Below, piece after piece: positions 12,684 to 22,100 of a stretch of DNA of 64,000 nt. The DNA is taken from assembly GCF_002078875.1 (NCBI RefSeq), contig NC_034422.1:1732923-1796922 (forward strand), written 5' to 3'. A program made the position numbers and the translations under genes. Numbering within the stretch: the stretch's first letter is position 1; each line of letters begins with the position of its first letter. Source of the DNA: Numida meleagris. Taxonomy: Eukaryota; Chordata; Aves; Galliformes; Numididae. A model generated the notes under the pieces. The model did no database searches. It saw only the letters and a program-made list of their open reading frames with translations, and was not told the origin of the DNA.

Positions 12684-13791
12684 AAACCCAGCAGCAGCAG
12701 GGAGCGCACTTCACAGCAGCTTTGACTCGAAGCACATGTAACACTGATTGATGGATACTGATAGTGGAGACACGGGTGGAAAATCAAACCCGACAAAGCA
12801 ACAAGATTGAGAGAGTTTCTTGTGTTTCTTGCTATTACTTTAGAAAATTATGTAAGAAGAGTCGGAATTTCAGCAAACAATCATTTTAGCTACCGACACA
12901 GATCTGGATCAACAGCAGTGCAAGAACTGGCATGCAGCTGATGCCTATATCCTGGTTAGGTTAAGCCTTCCCTCTTAGCTCTTTGCTGCAGCTTACAATG
13001 AATGAAGTGCTAGAGAGAATGGTGCTTGCCTTCCCCAGTTAACAGAAGGTTCAACACTACATGGTTATGGTGATGGAACAGCACTTTTGAGTTCTCAGAG
13101 AGGACATCTGAGGAGAACATAACGCACCAACGCTTTTCCCAAACACAGAATCAACAGCCTTGCTGTTGGATGCTGTTCCTGAAATGCTTCCACCATTTCC
13201 ACTTCTACTGATGTGACTCTTCTTTCCAAGCTTAAAGTGAAAGGACAACAGATTCCTCCCCCACCGTCACCACTCCCTCATAAATCACAGCAGACTCTTC
13301 CAGCTCTTATCAGCTCTGCCACAGAAGACAGCAGGCTGGGCAAGTCTGAATGGGTATGAGAGCACACCCCCACCACAGGAAGGCTGGCACTACAGTAACC
13401 CAGCCTAGCACGTGCCTTCCCTTAGCTCAGTTTTAATACTCTTCTGCTCAGCTGTGCAATTAAGGGCGAAGACAACTGCAAGCAAGCGCACGTGCTGCTG
13501 GTTTTGTTTGACAACCTGCTCACCTCCTCCCTGAATAACAGAGGATTTGGGGTGCTAGAAATGAGAAGCCTTATCACAAATGTAGAATGAGACCCTGAGT
13601 TCACAGGTTAGCTGATGTGGAACTGTTAACAGTGAGTTGGCTCGGAGACAGCAAAAGGAAAAAATAAAAAAAATAAAAAAAATACGGGCAGACAGAGTGA
13701 GCGAGAGAGACAGAGACAGCGACCAATTCAGCTGCAAGAATCAAGCCAAGTCAGTCCCAAGTGCCCATGTTGGTGAGACTTGATCTCATAC
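12684..13791. other. Intron-like DNA, nothing recognised
   Basis: No exon or repeat is supported. An AAAT/AAAA-rich low-complexity patch occurs at about 13660-13683, followed by a GAGA-type purine-rich patch at 13690-13720. Confidence 0.5.
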
Positions 13792-13845
13792 CTTGCTTGT
13801 TATCAAGGCACTCCTGATACGAGTCAGCTCCAGTTCCGTTGAGGT
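13792..13845 (-). CDS. Candidate internal exon, 54 bases, unknown protein
   Basis: On the minus strand a strong pyrimidine tract (CTTTTTGTTTTGTCTGTAG) ends exactly at 13846 and a CAAG|GTATGA donor follows 13792. The 54-base interval is a multiple of three. It is open in two frames: one reads T-S-T-E-L-E-L-T-R-I-R-S-A-L-I-T-S-K, the other begins L-N-G-T-G-A-D-S-Y-Q. I recognise neither. It lies in the same orientation as the CpG-island first exon, 6.7 kb downstream of it. Joined directly to ATGCG it would end after eight codons at a TGA, so it could be a poison or alternative exon, part of another transcript, or chance. There is no expression evidence. Confidence 0.3.
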
Positions 13846-15430
13846 CTACAGACAAAACAAAAAGTTTCATTCATATCAAAGGTAAATATTAGGAACTTCT
13901 CAAATGGCAGCCTTGCTGGAGCAGTATGCTACGTGCAAACAGTGCTAGTTCTTTAGAAGGCCATGCTGGTTCGCTGACACAAAATGCGATTTGTTATGAG
14001 CAAGGGGCAACAAGCTGACACCAAGCCAACAAGGGAACTGCATCTGCTCCTCAGCAGGAGGTGCCGGGCGCTGCCCTCCCGCCCTGCCCAGCTGCCGCTG
14101 CACCGCTGAGGGCACCGGGGAGGGGATCCACGCTGCAGCCACCTCACAGTGGGCATGAAAGATGCAGCATCCAAATCTGAATCTACTACTTATAACGTTC
14201 ACTGTAGGCCCTATGGAACCACTGGTTGAAACCAACAGCAGAAACCAAAGGATCCCAACCTACAGGGTGGAATACACTTCCCTGTGGCCTGCAGTGTCAT
14301 GCTCTCTTTTGGCTTTCAGCTGCTACACCGTATTAAAGAGAACTGAAAACACAAGAGCATACTTTCCAAGTATTACTCTCCTATGGAAGCAGTGCAGTTA
14401 CCACTAGGGTTGTGTGCGATGCTGGTCTGTGCCAGGAAAACGGGGGAGAAGCCAAGACTCCTGCACCCACGGGTGCTCCACTCCACAAAGAAACCCGACT
14501 GTCCCACAGCCAGCTTCCCACTGCTGCGCTCAGAGCAGCACCTCGCAACCAGCGCCCACGTCACCTAACAAGCCCCTTCATCTTTGCTAGAGGTTCCAGT
14601 GGATTGCACTGGCTGCCCATAGGAAAGGGCTGAACTGCGGGGTGGCAGACTCGGGTTACAGCATGGCTTGGACCTCAGAAGCCAACCAAAGAATGTTCCA
14701 GCATGGCTTCTCCTGCCTTACAACCCAGTTCAACCACAAGAGAAAGTTCAGACGGTGCCTGAGAAAGAATATTAAACACACCCATAAACCCTGCACCAAC
14801 GAACGCTCTTTCAGTGGCTTCCATGCACCCTACATCCTGGGCTAAGCATGCAGAACAAAGCTGAACCTGCGCAGTAGGTGCTCGTACACAAAGGGTCCAC
14901 ACAAAGTCAACACTCTGTACATCTCAACTGTGAGAATGCAAACGGTGCTGAGATCAGTCCTGGGGGATCCCAAACCACTCAGGTGGTTCCTCGGGGCACC
15001 AATGGCCTGGGGCTGCTCCATCCCCCTCCTGCACTACAGTGCCTTCATCCGCACGGTGACCCCAAGCGACCAGCACTGCTGTGGGACTGGGGGCAGACAA
15101 GGCGGCCGTCCAGGCTGCTGCCTCAGGCGCACTGCCAAGAGGATCAGCACCATGCCAATGGGTTCATTTCTTTCTGAAGATTCTCTCCGGGGCCAAAAGA
15201 TTAGAAATACCGTTCCCAGAGGCACACCGCAGCCAGCAGCTCCCTCCCAGCTCCCTGAAGACAAGGAGCGAGCTGGCCCTGCACGCAGTGGCTCACTGCG
15301 CACGGTGAACGCGCTCCCGCACAGACAGCCCTTCCCTGTGCTCAGCCAACAGCTGGCGATGGCTGCCTGCACGCACAAAGAGATCCCCATCGAGTTCACA
15401 GGCTTCACGTTCAGCAATAGCATTTAATGA
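13846..15430. other. Intron-like DNA, nothing recognised
   Basis: Moderately GC-rich from about 14040 to 14140 and from 14950 to 15360, which produces overlapping open frames on both strands. None has convincing splice sites or a recognisable protein signature. No repeat family was identified. Confidence 0.45.
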
Positions 15431-15439
15431 GGAAATAAG

Positions 15440-16480
15440 CAAAAATTAAAGTTGCCCCACCATTTGTGTTGTGTAAATCCCAGATAATAGATCTTCTCCC
15501 TAATCCTAATGAGGCCTTCCTATTAAAATCTTTATTAGCTTTCAGCTCTGCAGATTGCCCAAAGGCTCATCAGTTTCCCTATCTCTCAGTACCAAGATCT
15601 GCTTTAACTTTTACAAATAGCTCTAAGATATTTCTCAGCTTATCAGCATTGCCAAGCAGCCTGTCTTATCATTACTACTGCAGATAAAATAAATGAGCTC
15701 AGGATGATATGAATAATGGCATTTTCTGTAGGCTGGTTTCCCATTACATTTTCAACAGATTGTAGATTTAAACTTCGGCACAAAGGAAAAAAAATAGAAA
15801 CGCAGCGGAGGGGGAAGGGTGGCATTCTCCCTTTCCATTTACCTGCCCTGTCCTGGAGCACAGGCTGCATTTTAGGCTCACCTGATGCCAGCCCGTCATC
15901 AATGTTGAACGTGAGCAGTAACACCTCCGCCGCGCCTTCTCCGAAGAACAGAAGCACAGTCACTTCTGGGATGTTTTATCAGCTGCATTTGTCGCAGAGA
16001 GGTGAAGGCGAAATTGCTAACTGCCTAATGAAGCCATCTTCATTAGCCCGCTCCTTCCCCGAGCAGCCTAGGAACACCGGTCAGATTGGGAATTGAAATC
16101 ACGGAAAGCAACAGAACGGCGCGTGAACGAGGAGCTGGGGCTGCGGGGTCTCGTGGCGGAGCAGCGGGCGTTCCCGGGGCCATGCTGGTGAGCAGGGAGG
16201 TCACGTCCTGGCAACCATTTTCTGCCTGCTCCCCGCAGCAGTCGCTACAGGGTTAAATGCTTTTCCATTCCCCAAATTCCTAGCCCTGTCACTGTATCAA
16301 GGTTATCTATTATTGGCAGTGACAGGTGAAAATTAATCTCCTAATTATTTCTTGCTGCGTAATCTGCACTGAAGAAGTAACATAAAAGGATTACAGTACA
16401 CCCTCTACGGAAGGCTTTGCTAGAGAGCCAATCATCCAGGGAGATACAAGGTATGTGCTAAAGAGATATTTATGAAGGAT
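15440..16480. promoter_or_regulatory. Candidate enhancer block rich in homeodomain cores
   Basis: Many TAAT/ATTA cores cluster here, for example CCTAATCCTAATGAGG near 15500, CTAATGAAG and CATTAGC near 16025-16050, and ATTAATCTCCTAATTATTTC at 16333-16351 with TAATTA at 16342-16347. TGACAGGTG at 16320-16328 combines a MEIS-type TGACAG with a CAGGTG E-box. Such clusters are typical of conserved noncoding elements near developmental genes. Conservation itself cannot be seen here, and the AT-rich composition alone makes TAAT common. Confidence 0.3.
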
Positions 16481-18179
16481 TTCCAACCATTTTGAAGGCA
16501 GGCTACGCTGTGGCTTACACCCCGCAGCTTTGGAGCACGGATTTTAATAGCATACACATTTTTTTTACTGTTGATTATTCAACAGGGAGAAAAAAAAAAA
16601 GATTTAATGCCATTATGTCCCTGATTTTCCTGTGGTACAGCAGCAACTGCAGTTACGGCGTCCATCCGCATACAGACGTCTTCCCCCCAGAGCCACGACG
16701 GCAACAACTCTCCCGCTTGCTGTAACCAGAGATTGAGAGGCCTGTGATCACTTCCCAGGGCAATGTAACCCGAACATTCTTCCACAAGAATACAAGCTAG
16801 GCTGAGCACCTTCCAAACTCAAAATATTTTGTTAAATTCCCATTTTATAAGCAAGCTAGAAGTATCTTTGGTAACAACATAAACAGCCACCACAGACATA
16901 GTGCCTGATGCAAACCCTAACTCCTCGCTTCCCCCCAGCCACAAAGCAAGGCTTATTTTTACAGGATTGAAGTGACACCTTTTGTTTATCTCCAGCCCTT
17001 CCAGCGCAGTGCTGTGAGCCAAGCAGATGCCTTGAGGAACCTGTTTCCCCACACCCACGTCAACAGCACCGTTCTGGTTGAAGTCTACAAGAGCCAACAA
17101 TGGCGGGTCCCTGTTCCTCCTGCTCACAAGGAGCTGGGGAGCTCTCATGTTGCTGCCGCAGTGCCCCGCATGCAGTGGAGCCCTTCCAGCAGTACGAGTG
17201 ACGTGCTTCCAGCCTTTCTGACCGTGACGTTTTGCCGTGGATGCAGAAATGTCAGCACCTCCCTTATGCAACCTTTGCGTGCTCCAACCCAGCACCATTT
17301 TGCACTGGAAAGCCAACGCTGGTTCAAACTGGAAGCCATTAACAGCATCCCACAGCCCAGACAACCAGCAGAGAGCGGGCACTGAACTGACACCAAACCA
17401 ACAATGAACACCAAACCAACGCGTGTCCGGAGAAATGGAGCGGTACCTCAATCACTGCACTGCGCCTCAGCAGCCACACGGTGGCACACAACATACTACA
17501 AAATATTATCAATGAAGCGCTGAAATAGGGGCCTGGGCTTCACAACAGCCACTGCACCCTGAACTCCCCAGAAATAGCTGCAGCCGTGCAGAGCTGCCCG
17601 CGCCTGCAGCCTCCACCGCCAGCTCCAGCACCGCAGGTCACCAGCCTGGGGCACCTCGGTGGCCCCGGGGACAGGAGCAGGACACGCCATCGGACATGCA
17701 GATTTTAAATGAGCAGCTCCAATTAGGCCATTCCCCAGCTGAGCCAGAGGTGTGAAGATTTCTCGCCTTCTCCCTCCGCTGCTTTCACACCTCAGGCCGC
17801 GAGGGGCCAGCCAGCTCTGTTGGCTCCAGGAGGTAACAGCCCTCCGTGTTCCGAGCACACAGGCGCCCCAGTGGGAAAGGCAAGCGCGTGGAAATTAATT
17901 ACTTTCTTCTAGAAGGCAACTGCTACTGGAAGCACAAGGATCTGGTGTAGCAGCTTTTGCCAAGCGCCTTCCCTGCTGGAAGTCGGCCCGGCAGTGAGAG
18001 CCCAGCGCACCATGCAGCCCCGTGGCTTCCGGAGCCCAGAGCATCGCACCTCGCACTGCCGCTGCTCCACCAACAGGAGATGGCTGCGTGCACACCGCCA
18101 CGGACAGAGGTTTTCTTTTCCTTAGGATGTTCAGAAGATCAACACAAGTAACGTAACGGAGCCCAGAACAGAACACAAC
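16481..18179. other. Intron-like DNA with one 210-codon open frame
   Basis: The minus strand is open from 17451 to 16819, the longest frame outside the CpG island. It has no recognisable domain, no signal peptide and no upstream promoter features, and roughly one such frame is not surprising in 64 kb. I treat the stretch as noncoding. Otherwise nothing was identified. Confidence 0.45.
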
Positions 18180-18800
18180 CCTCAACGTTTTCCCCCCGGC
18201 GCTACATACATAAGGGAACTATTGACTTGCATCTCCTATTTTGTGGAAGTTTTAATCGTGCCGTTACTTAATCTCTTACACAGCAATTATCAGAACAAAA
18301 GAAGTGCGCACAGAGCCGAAGCACCACCTCCTACCTAGCAGTGCTACTTTTCACCAGCCTATTTTTCAGTAATATGTTTTGCTTATGGAAATCTGAAGAA
18401 CAAATTCCTATCCATAGGCATTTCCCCAAATGCTCCATCAGCGGCCTCATTACGCGACGCAGAAACTCTCCCAAGGGATATTATGTAATGGCAATTCCTC
18501 CCTCCTCTCCCCGAGGAGCGCATTTCTCATTACATCTCCTAGTAATTGATCGGCCTAGGAAATAATTTCTGGTAAAACCATGTGTTTCTTTACCTGGTTC
18601 AGAATCCCCATCTTTATTCAGAAGGATAAAAGGCTGCAAGAAACCCCAACATTTCCATTTCTGACGCAGAAAGCCAGCCTCTGCCCGAACGTTGCTATTA
18701 AGGCATCCTTGTACCTGCCCAGCTTCAGATCTCGTAAATTCACCAAGTCATTAAAATTAACCAGCCCGCATTTCCTATTCTGATGACACAAATAATTTTC
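18180..18800. promoter_or_regulatory. Candidate noncoding regulatory block
   Basis: An AT-rich block with repeated homeodomain-like cores, including TTACTTAATC near 18265, CAATTATCAG near 18285, CTCATTACGCG near 18447 and CTAGTAATTGATCGG near 18540. Reading frames are short on both strands. It sits about 1.8-2.4 kb inside the presumed first intron from the CpG island. Regulatory function is inferred only from composition and position. Confidence 0.25.
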
Positions 18801-19399
18801 CTTGACTGAATCTCCTCTAATTGCTTTAAAAAGAGTGCTTCAGCGCTTCATATTCAAATCCATCCGGACACCGCAACCCCCAGCGATTACGGGTCACTCC
18901 ACACAAGGATGCTGGGAGCCAGAAAAAGAATGCATGAAACATGTAAGGTGGAAAATGACATCTACATCTGCGCTCTCCAGAAGCACCACGCAGCACAGAG
19001 CAGCTCGCTGAACGCAGCCCTTTGCACAGCGCTTCTGTCAACACACGCGCCGTTAAATATCTCAACAGCTTTGAGTTGGAAGAGCAACAACAGCAGAAAC
19101 CAGCGTGTGGACCTCCACGGGAAGTTCGTGCAAAATCAGAGCAAAATAAATCCCAACAGCTGCTCCGTGCCCGTCGTCCGTCAGCAGGACTCACAGCACA
19201 CCCCGGCCCTTTCTTAACCTACAGGTCCCAGGGCCGCTCTGGGTGCTGCCGTCCTCGGCCGACGGCTGAGTGTCCCACTGAACAACGCGGGGATCTGATC
19301 TGCTCGTCGGCAGGCGGCTGCTGGTGAGAACGGAGCAGCCCCATGAGGCTTAGGGTTTCCCTTGGTGTAACGCACCTTCCTCACGGAGGGAAAGAGGAA

Positions 19400-21077
19400 C
19401 GTCAGCCTCTGCTGGAGCAAACCCGAATGCCCGCCGCCCGCTGTGTCTACCAGCAGCAGTCCCGCAGGAAGCGCCGTGCCGTGGGGCGGGCAGCGCAGCG
19501 CTGCGTCGCTAAGGGACGGCATTCCTGGAGAGAGCGGTTCCAAGTCCCCACTTGTGGAAGTTAATGCTGTGCGTGTGCACCGAGCGGCTCGTCCTCGTAA
19601 GTCTGTGTGAGGGGAAAATCCCCTTCAGACACCAGCAAAACCCTCTGAGGGGGGTTCTCTGCTCAGAGACGGCCACAGTCTGAGCTCCCGACGTGTGAGT
19701 GAGCAGTGCCCGCTGCAGCCCCGGGCGGTCTCTTCCAGGAACGGGTCGCCAGGAGCCGGCACGGCACAGGGGAACGGCATCTCCGGGAGCAGAGCACCCG
19801 CTCGGAGCAGCGCCTTATGCAACGGGAAATCATCTTCGTTACAAAACGAGGCTAAAAGGCCCTCAGATCCCGGAGTGTTACCAGGAGCCGGGCCAGCAGC
19901 AGCCCAGGCGGCACGCAGCCTCGAGAGGTGGATGCGTAACTTCACCAACATTTCCCGGCCAGGAAGACGCTTCGCTCCGCAGCCCCGCACCAGCCGCTGC
20001 CATTCAGGCGGTCCCTGAGCCCCTTCTCCACACCGCCCCGGTAACCGCCGCCCCGGGAGCCCCGCTCCGGCGCTCAGCCCTCGGCGCCCGCGGCTCCGTT
20101 TCGCAGCGGGATGCCGCCTTCTCCTCCCGCCCGGCGCTCTGGGCTCCGCGGGGCGACTCCTCGGGCCGAGAACGGGCAAAACCCGCGCAGCCCTTCCCGC
20201 AGCGGCGGCTCTCCGCGCCCAGGCGGCTCGGGCCGCCCGCGGGGCTGAGCTCTGCGACTCGCAGCCGCACCACCCGGGCCGGGCAGAGCCCCGGGGCCGC
20301 TCCCGTGGGCGCGGGGCGCTCGGAGGGCCGCGGCCGCAGCAGAGAAACGGGCGGAACGGGCGGAGAGCGGCGACCTCGGGAGGAGTCCCGCAGCGCACGG
20401 CCCCGCTCGGGGACCCGCGGCCGCGGGACGGGGCCGCGCCGCACCTCGGCACCGCTCGGAGCCGGAAAAATCTCCCCCCCCACACGCGCGCCCCGAAAGG
20501 CATAAAGGCAGAGCAGCCAGAGGCCGAGCCCGCCCCGCCGCACTCACCGCATGGCCCCGCCGGGCGCTGCAGGGGGCGCGGAGCCGCCCGGGGCCGCCGC
20601 AGGGCTCAGCGCTCCCGGCCCGGGCTGCCCGCGGCCCCGCCGCTCCTCGGCTCCTCCGGGCGTCCTCGCTTTTTGTGTCTAATTGCTGCGCCTTCGCGTT
20701 TGTTCTTGTCTCGCCGCCGAAGTTCGCGCTCCCGCCGCTCAGCCCCGGAGCCGCCGCTCGGACGCCGCTACGGGTCCATGCCCGCGGGGCGCGCCGGGGA
20801 GGAGGGGACGGCACAAAAAAAAAAAACCACCCAGAAAAAGGGTTAAAAAGGAAAAAAAAAAAAAAACCAACAAAAAACCACCACAATCACAACAACAGCC
20901 CAAAAGCGACCCAGGCGGCTCCGGCCGGCATCCGACGAGGGGAGAAAAAAAAAAAACCACAGCCCCGGCGCGGCCCCACCGAGGGGCTCCCGGGCGGCGC
21001 TGCTCCGGCCCCGCGCCCTCACGCCGCGGCAGCCATTATTCCACGCACGGACCGCGCCGCGCTGCCGCTCCTCGGGC
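19400..21077. promoter_or_regulatory. CpG island promoter of a leftward gene
   Basis: GC content and CpG density rise sharply here, especially from about 19970 to 21077, with many GGGCGG/CCGCCC Sp1-type boxes. The island is the only large one in the window and runs into the assembly gap, so its right edge and possibly the core promoter are missing. Three pure A runs interrupt it, at 20815-20826 (12), 20852-20866 (15) and 20945-20956 (12). They lie upstream of the minus-strand first exon and could keep nucleosomes away. The transcription start cannot be fixed. Apparent reading frames of 180-290 codons inside the island are GC-driven shadows. Confidence 0.8.
20548..20552 (-). CDS. First coding exon (ATGCG), possibly RORB beta-1 type
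   Basis: On the minus strand an ATG in GGGGCC context at 20552-20550 is followed by CG and then GTGAGT (20547-20542), a full consensus donor. Read without splicing, the frame is ATG CGG TGA, so the start makes sense only if spliced. An in-frame TGA lies about 60 bases upstream, with no other in-frame ATG between. The 5' UTR would extend right, to perhaps 20814. From known biology, RORB beta-1 has a first exon coding just Met-Arg, with the Arg codon split after two bases before the shared Ala-Gln-Ile-Glu, and a very long first intron. This exon fits. RORB is a retinoid-related orphan nuclear receptor acting in retina, cortex and clock tissues. Five bases cannot prove identity; other genes with tiny first exons fit equally. 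No DNA-binding-domain exon is in the window. Confidence 0.45.
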
Positions 21078-21267
21078 NNNNNNNNNNNNNNNNNNNNNNN
21101 NNNNNNNNNNNNNNNNNNNNNNNNNNNNNNNNNNNNNNNNNNNNNNNNNNNNNNNNNNNNNNNNNNNNNNNNNNNNNNNNNNNNNNNNNNNNNNNNNNNN
21201 NNNNNNNNNNNNNNNNNNNNNNNNNNNNNNNNNNNNNNNNNNNNNNNNNNNNNNNNNNNNNNNNNNN
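21078..21267. other. Assembly gap, 190 N
   Basis: The unresolved bases lie between the CpG island and a GTGC/GTGT repeat. Very GC-rich, repetitive DNA of this kind often drops out of bird assemblies. Part of the promoter or an upstream exon may be hidden. Confidence 0.99.
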
Positions 21268-21670
21268 CTGCGTGCGTGCACGCGGTGCTGGAGCGGATGG
21301 GGGCTGTGCGTGTGCGCGTGTACGTGCGTGCACGGTGCGTGTGTGCACGGTGTGTGCATGTGTGTGCGCGCACTGTGTGTAAGCGTGTGTGCGCAGTGTG
21401 GGTGTGTGCACTGTCAGAGCGCACTCAGGTGTGCAAGAGAAGTCCGTGCAGCCTGAGCGTGTGCGCAAGGTGCGCGTGCATCCCTGTCTATACGTGCGCA
21501 GTTCGTGCTTGGGCCGCAGCACTGTGCAGTCTGTGCAGAGTGTGCAGTCTGCGTGTGTGCACACCATCACCTCTGGGCACTCCCAGCAGCAGGGTGTGCA
21601 CACAGTGTGCCTGGGCTGTGTGCACAGCGGGGTGGGTGTGCATGCAGGGTGTGCTCACGCTATGCACGCG
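21268..21670. repeat. Degenerate GTGC/GTGT repeat tract
   Basis: About 400 bases are built from alternating GTGTGC, GTGCGT and GTGTGT words with occasional CACTGT or CAGAGT insertions, such as GTGCGTGTGTGCACGGTGTG near 21338. Purine-pyrimidine alternation makes it Z-DNA-prone. It starts directly at the gap, so the true array may be longer. Open frames across it, rich in Cys, Val and Arg, are low-complexity artefacts. Confidence 0.8.
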
Positions 21671-21806
21671 TGGCTGTGCCTGCGCTTCCTTCCCCACCGG
21701 CTCCTTTGAATACAATCACCGTCGCAATGATCCTGAGGGGCTTTACCAGTGGTCAACCAATGGCTGCAGGGCTGCTCATGGGGCCAGGGAGCCCCACGCT
21801 GTGCCC

Positions 21807-21865
21807 CACAGCCCTGCAGCCCCACGGCCCCGCAGCCCCACGGCCCTGCAGCCTGGCACCCTGCA
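21807..21865. repeat. Short GC-rich tandem repeat
   Basis: A 9- to 18-base theme of GCAGCCCCACGGCCC recurs about four times with small changes (CAGCCCCACGGCCCCGCAGC and CCACGGCCCTGCAGCC). It is a small imperfect minisatellite next to the GTGC tract. No function is suggested. Confidence 0.6.
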
Positions 21866-21959
21866 TGGGGAGCGCAGGGAGCAGCGCCCCATGAGCTCCA
21901 GGAACCACCCGTGAGCCTTTGGGAGAAGGGCGGTGAGCATCTGTATGCTGCTAGAGCCG

Positions 21960-22100
21960 TGTGATGTGCTCTTACCTGCGATCGAGCGGCATATCACTAC
22001 ACAAAGTTAATATGTTATGATTATTAGTATATTGTTAAATCATTAAATACGACAGCAGATGCAATAAATAATTTCCAGGGGATCTCTGCTGACATTTAAG
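21960..22100. promoter_or_regulatory. Small AT-rich candidate regulatory block
   Basis: After the GC-rich repeats, composition switches abruptly to AT-rich with ATTATTAGTATATTG and GTTAAATCATTAAATACG words near 22020-22050. It also contains GCGATCGAGCGGC near 21978. It lies about 1.4 kb upstream of the presumed first exon. The call rests on composition and position only. Confidence 0.2.

Noticed and set aside
15885..15965. Minus-strand GGCATCAG|GTGAGCC donor-like site after an open frame
   Set aside because: No clear acceptor at a sensible distance, several competing AG sites, and an unrecognised peptide.
16170..16200. Plus-strand GGGGCCATGCTG|GTGAGC, which resembles a first exon and donor
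   Set aside because: CpG density is modest, there is no further promoter evidence, and the resemblance to the 20.55 kb exon is a short chance word.
16819..17451. 210-codon minus-strand open frame
   Set aside because: No recognisable domain, no promoter or splice context, and a frame of this length is roughly what chance allows once in a window this size.
20004..20542. Hydrophobic 'signal peptide-like' start (RGGLGLWLLCLYAF) in a minus-strand frame
   Set aside because: It begins at a GTG codon, not ATG, and lies just after the splice donor, so it would be intronic.
19625..20886. Long open frames on both strands (up to 292 codons) in the CpG island
   Set aside because: GC-rich DNA has few stop codons, so all frames stay open. 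The peptides are low-complexity Arg/Ala/Pro/Gly, and one begins with a Phe-rich run that is only translated poly(dA:dT). A splice donor sits inside them.
21268..21900. Cys/Val-rich frames of up to 212 codons
   Set aside because: They are translations of the GTGC/GTGT repeat and of the gap's N bases.
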